45,338 nucleotides of DNA from NCBI GenBank assembly GCA_036272935.1, contig DATAXP010000131.1:1-45338 (forward strand), written 5' to 3'. Origin of the DNA: DATAXP01 sp036272935 (GTDB lineage Bacteria > Planctomycetota > Planctomycetia > Pirellulales > PNKZ01). The notes below the pieces were generated by a model. That model saw only the letters and a list, made by a program, of their open reading frames with translations. It was not told where the DNA came from and searched no databases. This document shows positions 15,947-24,821 of the stretch, one piece after another. How positions within the stretch are numbered: position 1 is the first letter of the stretch; each line of letters opens with the position of its first letter. The position numbers and the translations under genes were made by a program.

Positions 15947-17716
15947 TTACCGCGCCATCGGCGCCTGTGCTTCGATGTACCGCCGATGAACGTCCAGGTA
16001 GCAGTCGCGCACCAGGGCATCGATCTGCTCAGGCTGCATGAACTGCCGGCTGAATCCCGGCACGTCCGGATCGATCGCCAGCCGCGCGGCGCCGAGAAAG
16101 TGGGTGATCAGGTTCTTCGGATCCTCGTGTCCCACGGCAAAACGGATGGTCGTCGGCGAGATGCCCGCCTGGGCGAGCTGGTCTTCGTGCAGCTCGGAGT
16201 GCGTTGTCAGCGCAGGGCAACTGACGATGGTGTTCGACTGCCCCAGGCTGATCATGTGATCGAACGTCGGCGCGAGGCTGTCGAAGAACCGCTGGAACGC
16301 TTCGCGCGGTACCTCGGGCATGTCGATCGTGAACAGCGGCGCCGCCAGGCCGAGGAACACCAGCCGCCGGGCGAGCGGCGAGTTGGGATTGTCGTCGAGC
16401 GCGCTGGAGTGGACGCGGATCGCCGAATGCGCAGCCAGAAACCGCGTGAGAATCTGCGTGTTGATGCACTTGGCCAGCATCCGCACGTCGAGCGTCCGCA
16501 TCCCCTGTAACACTTCAAACGCGGCATCGGCGTTCAGGAACGCTCCCTTCACATAGTAAACGTTCCAGAACAGCGTCTGATCCCACGACACGCCGCCGGC
16601 ACTCTCGCCTTTCGGCAGGAACATGTCTTCGTTGCGGCCGATCACGACGCCGGCGATCACCGAGCCGGCCCCCGACAGGTCCTTGGTGTAGCTGTGGACG
16701 ACGAAATCGGGACGCTCGTCGGTTTGCTCGCGTTGCAGCGGCCGCACCAGGAACGGCGTCCCCACCGTGGCGTCGAGCATCACACGCATCCCGCGTCGAT
16801 GCGCCTCGCGGCAGATTGCCGGCACGTCGAGCACGTAGCCATGCGGATTGCACGGTGATTCGAGATACACATAGGTCCGTCGCCCCGCGGAGAAACGATC
16901 GGCATACTGTTTCTCGACGCGCTCGCACGCTTGGCAAAAATCGTCGACATCCCAGCCGTCGAACGTCTCGACGGCAATTTCAAGGTTGCTCTGCTTGGCG
17001 TACCAATCGTGGATCAACTGATGCGCGCCGCCGTACAGGTGCCGGCTGGTGATCAGCACGTCATCGCGGCCCAGCACGTGCGCCAGCACCGCGTCGATCG
17101 CCGCCATGCCGCTGTTGAAATTCCAGGCGAAGTACTCGCGGGCATAGGGGCCGGCCTCGAGGTCGACCATGTGATTGGCCAGCGACACACTCGTCGGGTT
17201 CAGCAACCGCGAGTAAATCTCCAGCAGCAATTCCTTCCCCTGGAATGCATCTTCGATCCACTCGGCGCAGGCGTAGATGTACGTGGCCGTGCGGGCGATC
17301 ACTGGGTTGGCCGCGAAAATGGCCGTCACATTGTCGAACACCGCGTAGGGGCCCTTCGCCGCCAAGGTCGCCTGGTCGTAGCCAAGGCTTTGGTAGCTGC
17401 GCCGCGCGGGGTTTTGCAGCGTGTCGAGCAGTTTGGCCAGTTGGAACGACAAGAACTTCTTGGCGTTGAAGTACGCGATCCGGTCGGACCGGTCGAGTCG
17501 GTCGATCGTCTCAAGCGTCAGCCGCCACAGCGATTCAAGGTCGGCCTGCGTTTCGTACAGCCGCGTGGCGATGCGCGCCAGCGTCTGGCCGAAAGGCGTA
17601 GCGGCCGTGATACCAAAATGTTGCAACTGCTCGGCGACAAGCTCTTCGACGTTCTCAGCGCTGCTCGTCTTCCGCCGCGGCGACAAACGCCGCATCCGTT
17701 CGAAGCTTTCCGTCAT
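15947..17716 (-). CDS. Cys/Met-metabolism-type PLP-dependent enzyme with long N-terminal extension
   Basis: The 589-residue product carries a fold-type I PLP domain related to cystathionine gamma-synthase and gamma-lyase. Seen motifs are NFNSGMAAIDAVLAHVL, TSRHLYGGAHQLI, YLESPCNPHGYVLDVP, LDATVGTPFLVRPL and HSYTKDLSGAGSVIAG with the expected PLP lysine at Lys345. Typical members have 380-430 residues; the extra 150-170 residues are mainly N-terminal, an acidic/basic helical region followed by a segment with LYETQADLESLWRLT. The substrate is unknown: a beta- or gamma-elimination or replacement on a sulfur amino acid is likely by family. It is the last gene of a four-gene unit, 18 nt after the FAD oxidoreductase. 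Confidence 0.82.
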   Translation of the reverse strand: MTESFERMRRLSPRRKTSSAENVEELVAEQLQHFGITAATPFGQTLARIATRLYETQADLESLWRLTLETIDRLDRSDRIAYFNAKKFLSFQLAKLLDTLQNPARRSYQSLGYDQATLAAKGPYAVFDNVTAIFAANPVIARTATYIYACAEWIEDAFQGKELLLEIYSRLLNPTSVSLANHMVDLEAGPYAREYFAWNFNSGMAAIDAVLAHVLGRDDVLITSRHLYGGAHQLIHDWYAKQSNLEIAVETFDGWDVDDFCQACERVEKQYADRFSAGRRTYVYLESPCNPHGYVLDVPAICREAHRRGMRVMLDATVGTPFLVRPLQREQTDERPDFVVHSYTKDLSGAGSVIAGVVIGRNEDMFLPKGESAGGVSWDQTLFWNVYYVKGAFLNADAAFEVLQGMRTLDVRMLAKCINTQILTRFLAAHSAIRVHSSALDDNPNSPLARRLVFLGLAAPLFTIDMPEVPREAFQRFFDSLAPTFDHMISLGQSNTIVSCPALTTHSELHEDQLAQAGISPTTIRFAVGHEDPKNLITHFLGAARLAIDPDVPGFSRQFMQPEQIDALVRDCYLDVHRRYIEAQAPMAR

Positions 17717-17734
17717 CTTCTACCTCCGTGTCGT

Positions 17735-18937
17735 TCAAATTGCCGGCATTGTGGCATACAGGTCGAGTGTCGGCCGATCGCCGAGGATCGTGAACAAGTC
17801 GCGAATCTGGCGGTGACCGTCGGTGAGCAAGAAGCGGCTGTTGCGGCCGAAACTCTTCGCGCCGAGCACGTAGAAGTTCGGCTCGCCGTTTACCAGCGCC
17901 GCAGGGCCGCCGCTGGGATCGTCGAGGCCGTCGGTCACGCCATTAAACTCAACGTGCAATTCGCGCGCGATCGACGAGTCGGGGCGATAGCCGACGTTGG
18001 CAATCACGCGATCGACCGTGACAGTTTCTTCGTGCATCCCGGCGAGTTTGATGCGTAGTGTTTCGGCTTCGTCGCGCTGGATGCCCGCGATTGCTGTGCC
18101 CGGAAGGTGCCGGATGTGCGGATCGAGGTTCGCCGCGTACCAATTGGCGGCCCGCACTGCACGATCGCGCTCGGCCAGTGGATCGTCGGCAATCCTGTCG
18201 ATCGGGCCAGCCGTGGCGAGCGGCTCGCGGCGCGTGATCCAGATCACGTTGGGGCGTGGCTCGAGTGATCCCAGCGCCACGATGGTCGTCGCCGCCGAAT
18301 GTCCCGCCCCGAGCACCAGCACTCGCGCGCCAGCATAACGATCGCGCTCCATACCGATTACGTCGGGCAAACCGTACTCGATGCGATCCGCAGCATCGCG
18401 TTCCCCTGGCGCCGCAATGCGCCCGGCGCCAGTGTCGTTGTGTTGGCCAAACGTGCCGGTGGCATCGATGACCGCGTCGGCCTCGGCAGTCGTTTCCGCG
18501 CCGTCGGCCGAACGCAGCAGCAGCCGGAACGGTTCGTCGCCGCGGGTCACGTCGCCGGCAAGCTCTCCGTGGCGCAGCGACTGCTTCCCCACGGCGACGA
18601 CCGTCGTCCGCTCACGCAGCGAGTCGATTACCAGGTCCGTAGCAGCCAGCGGCAGCAGATAGCGGGCGATCAGTTCATGGCCGGTCGGACATTCGTCGGC
18701 CGGTGGGACCTGCCAGGCGGAATCCTGTGCTCGCAATGCCGCGATGCCCAGTGGCGTGCAATTCATCCGCCAGGGGGTGAACAATCGGACATGGCCCCAG
18801 CGGCGCACATGCTCGGCAACGCGGCCGCGCTCGTAGACCTCGACATCGTATCCGAGAAAGCGCGCGTACAGCGCCGCCTCGATGCCGATCGGTCCGGCAC
18901 CGAGAATGGCAATCCGGGCTGGCGTGTCGATGGCCAT
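17735..18937 (-). CDS. FAD/NAD(P)-dependent oxidoreductase
   Basis: The 400-residue product has two dinucleotide-binding folds. The N-terminal FAD site is ARIAILGAGPIGIEAALYAR (GAGPIG at 13-18) and an NAD(P) site VLVLGAGHSAATT begins near residue 207. The AVIDATGTFGQ and VDRVIANVGYRPD segments are typical of flavoprotein hydroxylases and reductases. The C-terminus has a GAKSFGRNSRFLL segment. No redox-active CxxC is visible, so a thioredoxin-reductase role is unlikely; a monooxygenase or an amine/thiol oxidoreductase is possible. ATG 18937 is taken as the start; a GTG three codons upstream is also possible. It lies between the TPR-like and PLP genes with gaps of about 20 nt. Confidence 0.82.
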   Translation of the reverse strand: MAIDTPARIAILGAGPIGIEAALYARFLGYDVEVYERGRVAEHVRRWGHVRLFTPWRMNCTPLGIAALRAQDSAWQVPPADECPTGHELIARYLLPLAATDLVIDSLRERTTVVAVGKQSLRHGELAGDVTRGDEPFRLLLRSADGAETTAEADAVIDATGTFGQHNDTGAGRIAAPGERDAADRIEYGLPDVIGMERDRYAGARVLVLGAGHSAATTIVALGSLEPRPNVIWITRREPLATAGPIDRIADDPLAERDRAVRAANWYAANLDPHIRHLPGTAIAGIQRDEAETLRIKLAGMHEETVTVDRVIANVGYRPDSSIARELHVEFNGVTDGLDDPSGGPAALVNGEPNFYVLGAKSFGRNSRFLLTDGHRQIRDLFTILGDRPTLDLYATMPAI

Positions 18938-18961
18938 CGGTCGCACCGTCGCAAATACCGA

Positions 18962-19513
18962 TTACTCTCGCCACGCGCCGACGCCCAGCGGATCGGACGG
19001 ATCCCAGCGCAAAAGCTGTTCGACCACCTCGCGGGCCAGGGCCGCCTCGCCGAGTTGGCGCAGCGACCAGGCCAATCCCTTGCCCGACTCGTGGGCCGCG
19101 TGGTTCTCCGGCAATTCATAAAGCAGCGAGTCCGCATGTGCCGCTGCCGACAATGCCTTGCGGACCAGATCGAACACGTGGCCGAAGTGAGCCCGTGCCA
19201 ACCGCGGATCGTCGTGCTCCGTTGCGATTTCGCCGAGCTTTTGATGAGCGGCAAGAAAATCGGGGCAATCTTCCAGCAGCCAGCGCAGCTCGTCGCGGGC
19301 CACGTCCGCTTCGCCGGCGGCGAGCATCGCGTCGACCTCTTCGAGATCGAGCGCACGGTCACGGGCACAGCGCGGGTGCACGAGTCGCCATCCGCCCGAT
19401 GCAGCGTCGCGCTCGACGGTCAACTCGGTGCGCGGGCGAGCAGCCACGGGCGGCAGCGGTGCCTTGCGGCGATGGCGATGTTGACGCTTGGCCGTCACGC
19501 AGCGACTCGCCAT
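18962..19513 (-). CDS. Small TPR-like protein of unknown function
   Basis: The 183-residue product starts with a His/Arg-rich basic stretch (TAKRQHRHRRKAPLPP) and a short beta segment, then becomes all-helical with Ala/Leu repeats resembling tetratricopeptide units (about 70-175): DELRWLLEDCPDFLAAHQKL, RLARAHFGHVFDLV, SLRQLGEAALAREVVEQLLR. There is no signal peptide, so it should be cytoplasmic, perhaps a scaffold for the neighbouring enzymes. It follows the MBL-fold gene by 19 nt. The TPR match is by eye and may be loose. Confidence 0.72.
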   Translation of the reverse strand: MASRCVTAKRQHRHRRKAPLPPVAARPRTELTVERDAASGGWRLVHPRCARDRALDLEEVDAMLAAGEADVARDELRWLLEDCPDFLAAHQKLGEIATEHDDPRLARAHFGHVFDLVRKALSAAAHADSLLYELPENHAAHESGKGLAWSLRQLGEAALAREVVEQLLRWDPSDPLGVGAWRE

Positions 19514-19532
19514 CTCAGCGATGGCGTCCCAG

Positions 19533-20273
19533 CTAGAATTCGTACTCGTCCAGATCGCGACCTAGCTCGGTATTTGAGAAGATGCCTCGTGCGGTGTCTA
19601 GGCCCACCGGATCGTCGACATTCGGCAACGACCAAATGTGGATCAGCACCAGACGTTTGACGCCCGCGGCTCGCGCCAACTCAGCCACGGGGGTGACGCT
19701 GCTGTGGCCGGTCGTCAGAGCGAACTCGCTTTGCTCGTCCGGAAAATTGCATTCGTGCAGCAGCAGGTCGACGCCGCGAATGTGTTCCAAGTACGGCGAA
19801 TCGCGACGGGCGGTCGTGTCGGTCACGTAGGCCAGCGAGTGGCCCGGCCAGTCGAGCCGAAAGCCGAGTGTGCCTCCCGGATGCTCGACGGGAAAATAAG
19901 TCAATGTCCCGCCGCGGGCCAGCGGCACCGGGGCCACTAGCGCGCGGTAGTCGCAAGGAAGCGCTACCGGGAACAGCAAGCGGCTGAGTAGATGCCGCTG
20001 GATCGCTTCGAGCTTTTCGCGATCGGCATGCACGCTGACGCGCCGCATCGGTCGCTCGACGAGCACGTCGAGCAGGAACGTAAGGCCGAACGTGTGGTCG
20101 AGATGCGCATGCGTAAGGAAGATATCGAGCTCGTCGGTCGCGAGCCGATCGCGCACCCGGTACATGCCGGTGCCGGCATCGAGCACGACGCCCACTTCAG
20201 GAAGCATGAAGCACGCGGTCTGGCGCTGTTCGTTGGGGTGATAACCCGCGGTGCCCAACAGCACAACCTTCAT
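19533..20273 (-). CDS. MBL-fold metallo-hydrolase (RNase Z/phosphodiesterase-like)
   Basis: The 246-residue product has the metallo-beta-lactamase metal motif THAHLDH (His55, His57, Asp59, His60), a family-type GTAGYHPNEQRQT opening, AYVTDTT and LLLHECNF segments, and GHSSVTPVAELARAAG, the pattern of RNase Z and related hydrolases that bind two Zn ions. ATG 20273 gives MKVVLLGTAGYHP, which matches family N-termini; the long upstream frame to 20468 has no such feature and is not used. It is the first gene of the four-gene unit. The substrate is unknown. Confidence 0.88.
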   Translation of the reverse strand: MKVVLLGTAGYHPNEQRQTACFMLPEVGVVLDAGTGMYRVRDRLATDELDIFLTHAHLDHTFGLTFLLDVLVERPMRRVSVHADREKLEAIQRHLLSRLLFPVALPCDYRALVAPVPLARGGTLTYFPVEHPGGTLGFRLDWPGHSLAYVTDTTARRDSPYLEHIRGVDLLLHECNFPDEQSEFALTTGHSSVTPVAELARAAGVKRLVLIHIWSLPNVDDPVGLDTARGIFSNTELGRDLDEYEF

Positions 20274-20517
20274 CGACCGGCGACCTTCGCGCACGCCCCT
20301 GGTTCGATCCGCCCCAACGCCACCTCCGCCAACGTTCGTTGTACCAGATGCGTCGAGCGGGCGTCGGCGTCGACAAAGGAAAAATGATCGGCGCACCCGT
20401 GGCCAAGCGTTCGCCTGCCGGGTAGCCGAGGCTCGTCGATTGGTCGCAACACAGGTGCGGCCCGGCAATTGCAGCGATTATGATGATCGCTGACCCATCT
20501 GTTTTGGAGCTGTTGCC

Positions 20518-21720
20518 ATGCGATCCTGCTCGCGACGCACCTTTGTGCAAGGCATGGCCGTCGCGTGTGCCGCCTACCCAGTATTGGCACCATCGACCCT
20601 CTCCGGTCAGCCGGCACCGCGCGGCGTCGAACCTCGCCGCCGGCTGGGCGAAAACATTCTCGGCGAACTCAATGAGCAGATCGCCGCCCTTCTCCGCAAG
20701 CATCGGATTGTCGGCGGATCGATCGCCATCTTCGATCGCGGCGAGCTGGTGTTCGATCATGGTTACGGTCACGCAAACCTCGCCCCGCCCCAGCCAGTGA
20801 CGCCGCAGACGCTGTTCAGCCTGGCGAGCGTATCGAAGTCGGTGACCGGCATCGGCACGCTGCTATTGGTCGAGCAGGGGCGGCTCGATCTCAATGCTCG
20901 CGTGGTCGAGGTGCTCAAGGATTTGCAACCTTTGCGCGGGCAGCACATTGCCGATCCCAGGTTTCGCGAGATCACCGTCCATCAACTGCTGTTCCACGGC
21001 GGCGGATTGATTCACGACGCACCGACAGTCGACGAGCAGGGCCGAGGCGAAGAGTTCGATCGCGAGGACAGCGAGAACCGTTACCGGCTGCTGATGACCA
21101 AGCCGTTGCTGTGCGATCCGGGGACCGAGCACCATTACTCGAACGCGGGCTTCATGGTGCTGGGGCTGGTGATCGAGCACGTGACTGGCCAAGACTACGA
21201 AGCGTTCATCCACGAGCATGTGTTGGGGCCGATGGGAATCCAGCGCATGCACCGCGAGCACGGCACGGCTTATGGCGCCGACGAGACGCATCGCTTCGGC
21301 GTCGAACATCAGCCGGTGGAGCGATCGCTGGGCAACTGGTTGGCCACGGCGGGGGCAATCGCCCGGTTTGCTGCCGAGGTGGCGGGGAGCGGCGGACGGC
21401 GGCCGTTTTTGAGTCCGCGTATGAACGAACTGATGTTCGCCATGCCAGCGTCGCTGAAGGTGCAGCGGCCGCGCGGACCGCACGTCGGGCTAGGATGGGA
21501 CACGGTGGTGCCGTATCCCGGCGGCCGACACCGCTTCTCGAAGAACGGCGGCAAGGCCGGAGTGCAGGCGTGGCTTGAACATCTGGAATACAACATCGAC
21601 TGGGCGGTGATGCTCAACACCAATTCGCCCAAAGACGAGCGGCCGAAGCCGATGGGCGAAATTCGCCGCCTGGCCTTGGCGACGTTCGAGCGCGCGCTGG
21701 GCATCGAAAGCGGCGGATAG
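20518..21720 (+). CDS. Tat-exported beta-lactamase-fold serine hydrolase
   Basis: The 400-residue product opens with a Tat-type signal (SRRTFVQGMAVACAA). The class C beta-lactamase/DD-peptidase fold is shown by SVSK at 104-107 (nucleophile Ser104, Lys107) and YSN at 207-209. The third motif, usually KTG or HxG, is probably RFSKNGGKAG near residue 340. The family includes esterases and peptidases as well as true beta-lactamases, so the substrate is open. It would act outside the cytoplasmic membrane. It stands divergent to the four-gene unit with 244 nt between them, in which I see no clear promoter. Confidence 0.88.
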   Translation: MRSCSRRTFVQGMAVACAAYPVLAPSTLSGQPAPRGVEPRRRLGENILGELNEQIAALLRKHRIVGGSIAIFDRGELVFDHGYGHANLAPPQPVTPQTLFSLASVSKSVTGIGTLLLVEQGRLDLNARVVEVLKDLQPLRGQHIADPRFREITVHQLLFHGGGLIHDAPTVDEQGRGEEFDREDSENRYRLLMTKPLLCDPGTEHHYSNAGFMVLGLVIEHVTGQDYEAFIHEHVLGPMGIQRMHREHGTAYGADETHRFGVEHQPVERSLGNWLATAGAIARFAAEVAGSGGRRPFLSPRMNELMFAMPASLKVQRPRGPHVGLGWDTVVPYPGGRHRFSKNGGKAGVQAWLEHLEYNIDWAVMLNTNSPKDERPKPMGEIRRLALATFERALGIESGG

Positions 21721-21778
21721 CGGCGAGTTTTCGTCGCGAGTGCCACTCGCCGCTGCCAGTACCGCGAACCGGGTCCAG

Positions 21779-21801
21779 CACTGTCTGACAAGCAGACAGT
21801 G
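21779..21801. repeat. Short hairpin from a dispersed repeat
   Basis: CACTGTCTG (21779-21787), a 5-nt loop ACAAG and CAGACAGTG (21793-21801) form a perfect 9-bp stem between the convergent hydrolase and small secreted protein genes. It may help to end transcription. TGCCACTCGCC and similar words nearby suggest a decayed repeat. Confidence 0.5.
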
Positions 21802-21836
21802 GCACCGAGTCGGCTTTGAACTTGGTGCCGCAGTGC

Positions 21837-22247
21837 CTACGGCGAGGTCGACGGCACGACCGGAACCACGACCACCCGGCTGCTGCGCGCCGCCCAGCGC
21901 GATGGATCACGGCCGCCCGAAGCCCACACCGGCGAGTAAACTCCACCGACGTGCGGCGTTGGATTGGCAATCGGTCGCGAGGCCGACATGCCGTACCAAG
22001 CCATCGCCGCCATGCGCTGCTGACGCTGGGCGGTTTCGAATTCGGCCTTGCGGCGAACCGCCGCCTTGGGGTCGCTGTGCTCGCGCACCGCCTGGTCGTA
22101 GAACCACATATCGGGCGTCGGCGTCAACTGCCCCAGCGATATCTCGTGCGGCGTCGAGTCGGACTTGGTGCCGCGCGGAGTCTCGGCATGGGCCCGCATC
22201 ACGCAAGCACCGAACAACAACAGAGCACAGACGCTACGCATTTTCAT
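21837..22247 (-). CDS. Small secreted protein of unknown function
   Basis: The 136-residue product begins MKMRSVCALLLFGACVMRAH, a Sec-type signal ending near AHA-ETP at about residue 21. The mature protein has a DMWFYDQAVREHSDPKAAVR segment, a helical RRKAEFETAQRQQRMAAMAW segment and a proline/serine-rich C-terminus. ATG 22247 gives the signal peptide. The segment about MWFYDQ...RRKAEFE(T/R)AQRQ(Q)R is characteristic of small secreted planctomycete proteins with no known role. There is no catalytic motif. Confidence 0.65.
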   Translation of the reverse strand: MKMRSVCALLLFGACVMRAHAETPRGTKSDSTPHEISLGQLTPTPDMWFYDQAVREHSDPKAAVRRKAEFETAQRQQRMAAMAWYGMSASRPIANPTPHVGGVYSPVWASGGRDPSRWAARSSRVVVVPVVPSTSP

Positions 22248-22418
22248 GGTTCGAGCCTCGCATCGACGTGCCGCGGGCAATGGATATCCGGATAAATCCC
22301 GTTGGTTAATTCGGCGCGGCCGAGCAGGGCAATCGACCGATTTATCGGAGATGCGGGACGTAGCGGTCAGCTAAACTCTGTCGCCGCTGGCAGAGCGACG
22401 CCAACAGCTTCCCGCCCG

Positions 22419-23276
22419 TCAGGCGATCGCGCCCGATTCGCGCACGAACGCGCGCAGTGCACTGGCATCGCCGGCCACCACGAGCACAAACAGCCGCGTG
22501 CCATCGGTCCAGACGGCCGAGGCGCTGCCGGCGGTGGTCAGGATGGTTTCGGTCGGCCGACGCGGCAAATGCTCGACTGCCGGAGCACCCAAGGGCCCGC
22601 GCGCCTCGACGACGAACAGCGTCGCCCGTTCCTGCCCATGCCCGAGCAGGTCGTACACCACGCCATCGCGATCGAGGAGTTCGCCACGCAGTTGCCGCCA
22701 AGCGAGCACGCGCCGCGCCGTGATGAATTCGCCCCAGCCAAAACGTGCCGGTGGCGAGCCTTCCGAGGTACGAACGACCATCTGTCCCGGCCGACCGCAT
22801 GCGGCGCGTGCCAGGTTCATAATCGCTTCCGGCCCCAAGTCCACGGTAGCTGGCCAGGCAAACCAGGCGACCAAGCCAGTTGCAGCGCAAGCCACCAGCG
22901 CCGCTGCCGAACCCGCGAGCCAACGTCTGCGAAGCGCGACCGAACTACTGCCTGCACCGCTGGCTGCCGCCGTAGCGGGCGCTGACTTTCCGGATGCCAC
23001 TGCCTCGTCGAGCTGGGTTTGAATGCTCGCGGCCAATCCGGGCGGAACGTCGACCTCGCGCAGCTCGGCCATCACGGCTCGGTCGATGCTCGCCACCTCG
23101 CGGCGCAGCGCAGTCCAGCGCGGACTGGCCGCAAATGCCTTGGCCAGGTCGGCCATCTCCGGCAGCTCGTGGTCGCGCTGGCCTGGGCGACAGGCGTCGA
23201 GCTGTTGAAGCAGTGCCGGATCGATCGGCAGCGTATCGTCCGGATGCGAAGCATTCCCAGGCATCGCGTTGTCCAT
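22419..23276 (-). CDS. Membrane protein next to the sigma factor, putative anti-sigma factor
   Basis: The 285-residue product has a cytoplasmic helical part (1-115), one transmembrane helix at 119-141 (WLAGSAAALVACAATGLVAW) and an extracytoplasmic C-terminal domain with beta-rich segments (GVVYDLLGHGQERATLFVVE, TRLFVLVVAGDASALRAFVR). This is the layout of anti-sigma factors, and the gene follows the sigma factor by 37 nt on the same strand. However, I see no zinc-binding HxxxCxxC motif of the ZAS type, so the role rests on position and topology. Confidence 0.7.
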   Translation of the reverse strand: MDNAMPGNASHPDDTLPIDPALLQQLDACRPGQRDHELPEMADLAKAFAASPRWTALRREVASIDRAVMAELREVDVPPGLAASIQTQLDEAVASGKSAPATAAASGAGSSSVALRRRWLAGSAAALVACAATGLVAWFAWPATVDLGPEAIMNLARAACGRPGQMVVRTSEGSPPARFGWGEFITARRVLAWRQLRGELLDRDGVVYDLLGHGQERATLFVVEARGPLGAPAVEHLPRRPTETILTTAGSASAVWTDGTRLFVLVVAGDASALRAFVRESGAIA

Positions 23277-23313
23277 GCTTCACCTTCCGTGGTCGGAGCT
23301 TTAAGAAGAAGTC

Positions 23314-23979
23314 TTAAGAAGTTGCCAAAGGTGCCACTTCGCGGCGCGGCGCGGCGGCAGCCAAACGATTTCTCAAATGCCCCTTGGCGCGCGACAGCCG
23401 GCTCATCACCGTCCCCATCGGCAGCCCCAGCCGCAGTGCGATGTCGCGATACGAGCACTCCTCGAAATAAAACATCAGCACCACCAGCTTGAACTCCGTC
23501 GGCAATTCGTCGAGCGCCACCTGCAACGCGTCGCGATCGATATCGGTCAGATCGAACAAATCGGCTTCGGGCGCTTCGGCCGGCACGGCATCGATATCGA
23601 ATTCGAGGCTTGCCGCCGGCACCGGTCGATGCCGAGCACAACCTTTCACGTACGTATGTCGCAGGATGGTGAACAACCAACTTCGCCCACTGCCAGGATC
23701 GCGCAACTGATGCACCTTCCGCTGGGCGGCCAGGAACGTCTGCTGCGTCAGATCCTCGGCGTCGTAAACCGAACCACTCAGCCGTAGCGCATACCGGTAC
23801 ACGTCGGCGTGATGATCCGCCACCAGCTTCGCCAACCGCTGGCGCGACTCCGGCGAGTCGGCTGATTGGGGTTCATCCACCGCACGACCGATCGGCTTGC
23901 CCAGCGGCTTGCCCTGCGGCTTGCCGCGCGATCCCGCTTCACACGACCGCCTGCCGTCCACTGTTGCGTTGTCCGCCAT
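23314..23979 (-). CDS. ECF-type RNA polymerase sigma factor
   Basis: The 221-residue product has region 2 at about 50-110 (YALRLSGSVYDAEDLTQQTF and GSGRSWLFTILRHTY) and region 4 at about 155-205 (LDELPTEFKLVVLMFYFEEC, SYRDIALRLGLPMGTVMSRL), the two-domain layout of the ECF group. The region between them holds an acidic linker. An unusual N-terminal tail of about 35 residues includes three GKP repeats. ATG 23979 is preceded by AGGAC. It should direct RNA polymerase to a small stress-type regulon, released from the membrane protein encoded just downstream. Confidence 0.9.
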   Translation of the reverse strand: MADNATVDGRRSCEAGSRGKPQGKPLGKPIGRAVDEPQSADSPESRQRLAKLVADHHADVYRYALRLSGSVYDAEDLTQQTFLAAQRKVHQLRDPGSGRSWLFTILRHTYVKGCARHRPVPAASLEFDIDAVPAEAPEADLFDLTDIDRDALQVALDELPTEFKLVVLMFYFEECSYRDIALRLGLPMGTVMSRLSRAKGHLRNRLAAAAPRREVAPLATS

Positions 23980-24282
23980 GGGTCCGTCCTAAGGATAGAT
24001 GTTCTGAGGCCGCCAAATATTCCCGCAGAACCAGCCCGATCGAATCTCTAGGATAGTGCAAAAGGCCCGCGAAGCGAGCCGCAAAGCCCGGGCCACACGT
24101 CCGGGTTGTCGCCGGGGCTCGCCGTTCCAAATAGCCCAAGAATGGCGTAATTTCCTCCCACCAAAGGTCGCCTACGACCATCCCAATCGCTTCCGCCGCG
24201 GCGATTGCGGGCTATATTTCTCGGGAAATCGCTTCCGGCACCTCGGGCGAGGCGCCTCGGCGACAGGGGGTTGGCAGAGAGC
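23980..24282. other. Divergent intergenic region, sigma factor and cupin genes
   Basis: This 303-bp spacer separates the sigma-factor gene (-) from the cupin gene (+). It should hold the promoters for both, but I find no convincing -35/-10 pair on either strand. A somewhat AT-rich stretch lies at 24211-24230 (GGGCTATATTTCTCGGGAAA). No gene is visible. Confidence 0.4.
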
Positions 24283-24624
24283 ATGAAACGTAAGCAACTG
24301 CGGTTCGGCCAAGGGTTTCGCGTTGCCTTGACCGCCACGCGATCGCAGGCCGCCGAAATGACGCTGGCCAGCGGTGCCTCGGAAGGGGGCGCCGAAAACC
24401 GCCATCGCGGCGCCGACCAGTGGCTTTACGTCGTCTCGGGGACCGGCGTCGCCGTCGTCAACGGGCACCGCTACCCGTTGCGCTCCGGGATGCTGCTACT
24501 CATCGAGCACGGCGACACCCACGAGATCCGCAATACCGGCACCCGCCCGCTGCGCACCCTGAACTTCTACGTCCCGCCGGCCTACGATGCCGAAGGTAAC
24601 ACGCTGCGGGCTGGCGAAAGCTGA
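24283..24624 (+). CDS. Small cupin-domain protein
   Basis: The 113-residue product is a single cupin barrel. Motif 1 is seen in ENRHRGADQWLYVVSGTGVA (with two His and a Gln/Asp where the metal-binding motif G(X)5HXH(X)3,4E is usual) and motif 2 in LLLIEHGDTHEIRNTG. The conserved metal site is only partly kept, so binding of a ligand without catalysis is possible. ATG 24283 is preferred to longer in-frame starts because it begins directly at MKRKQLRFGQGFRV, just before the barrel. It is transcribed away from the sigma-factor gene. The ligand is unknown. Confidence 0.8.
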   Translation: MKRKQLRFGQGFRVALTATRSQAAEMTLASGASEGGAENRHRGADQWLYVVSGTGVAVVNGHRYPLRSGMLLLIEHGDTHEIRNTGTRPLRTLNFYVPPAYDAEGNTLRAGES

Positions 24625-24821
24625 ACCCCAGGCAGCGCCGCGGTGCCCGAGACGAATCAACGCTTGGTCCTGGGCGGCGTCGTTCAAAAGAGCTCGTCAA
24701 CCGCGTCGACGTCCATGTTGCGACAGCGCTGAGCACGATGAGGGCGGCTGTCGCAGACTCGACGGCGACGGCCTGGCCGCAAGTCAGCACCGCCACGAGC
24801 AACGACAAGCTTCGACGCGAT

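Noticed and set aside
20274..20468. Extended N-terminus of the MBL-fold hydrolase
   Set aside because: The added residues resemble no family N-terminus and MKVVLLGTAG at 20273 matches the family.
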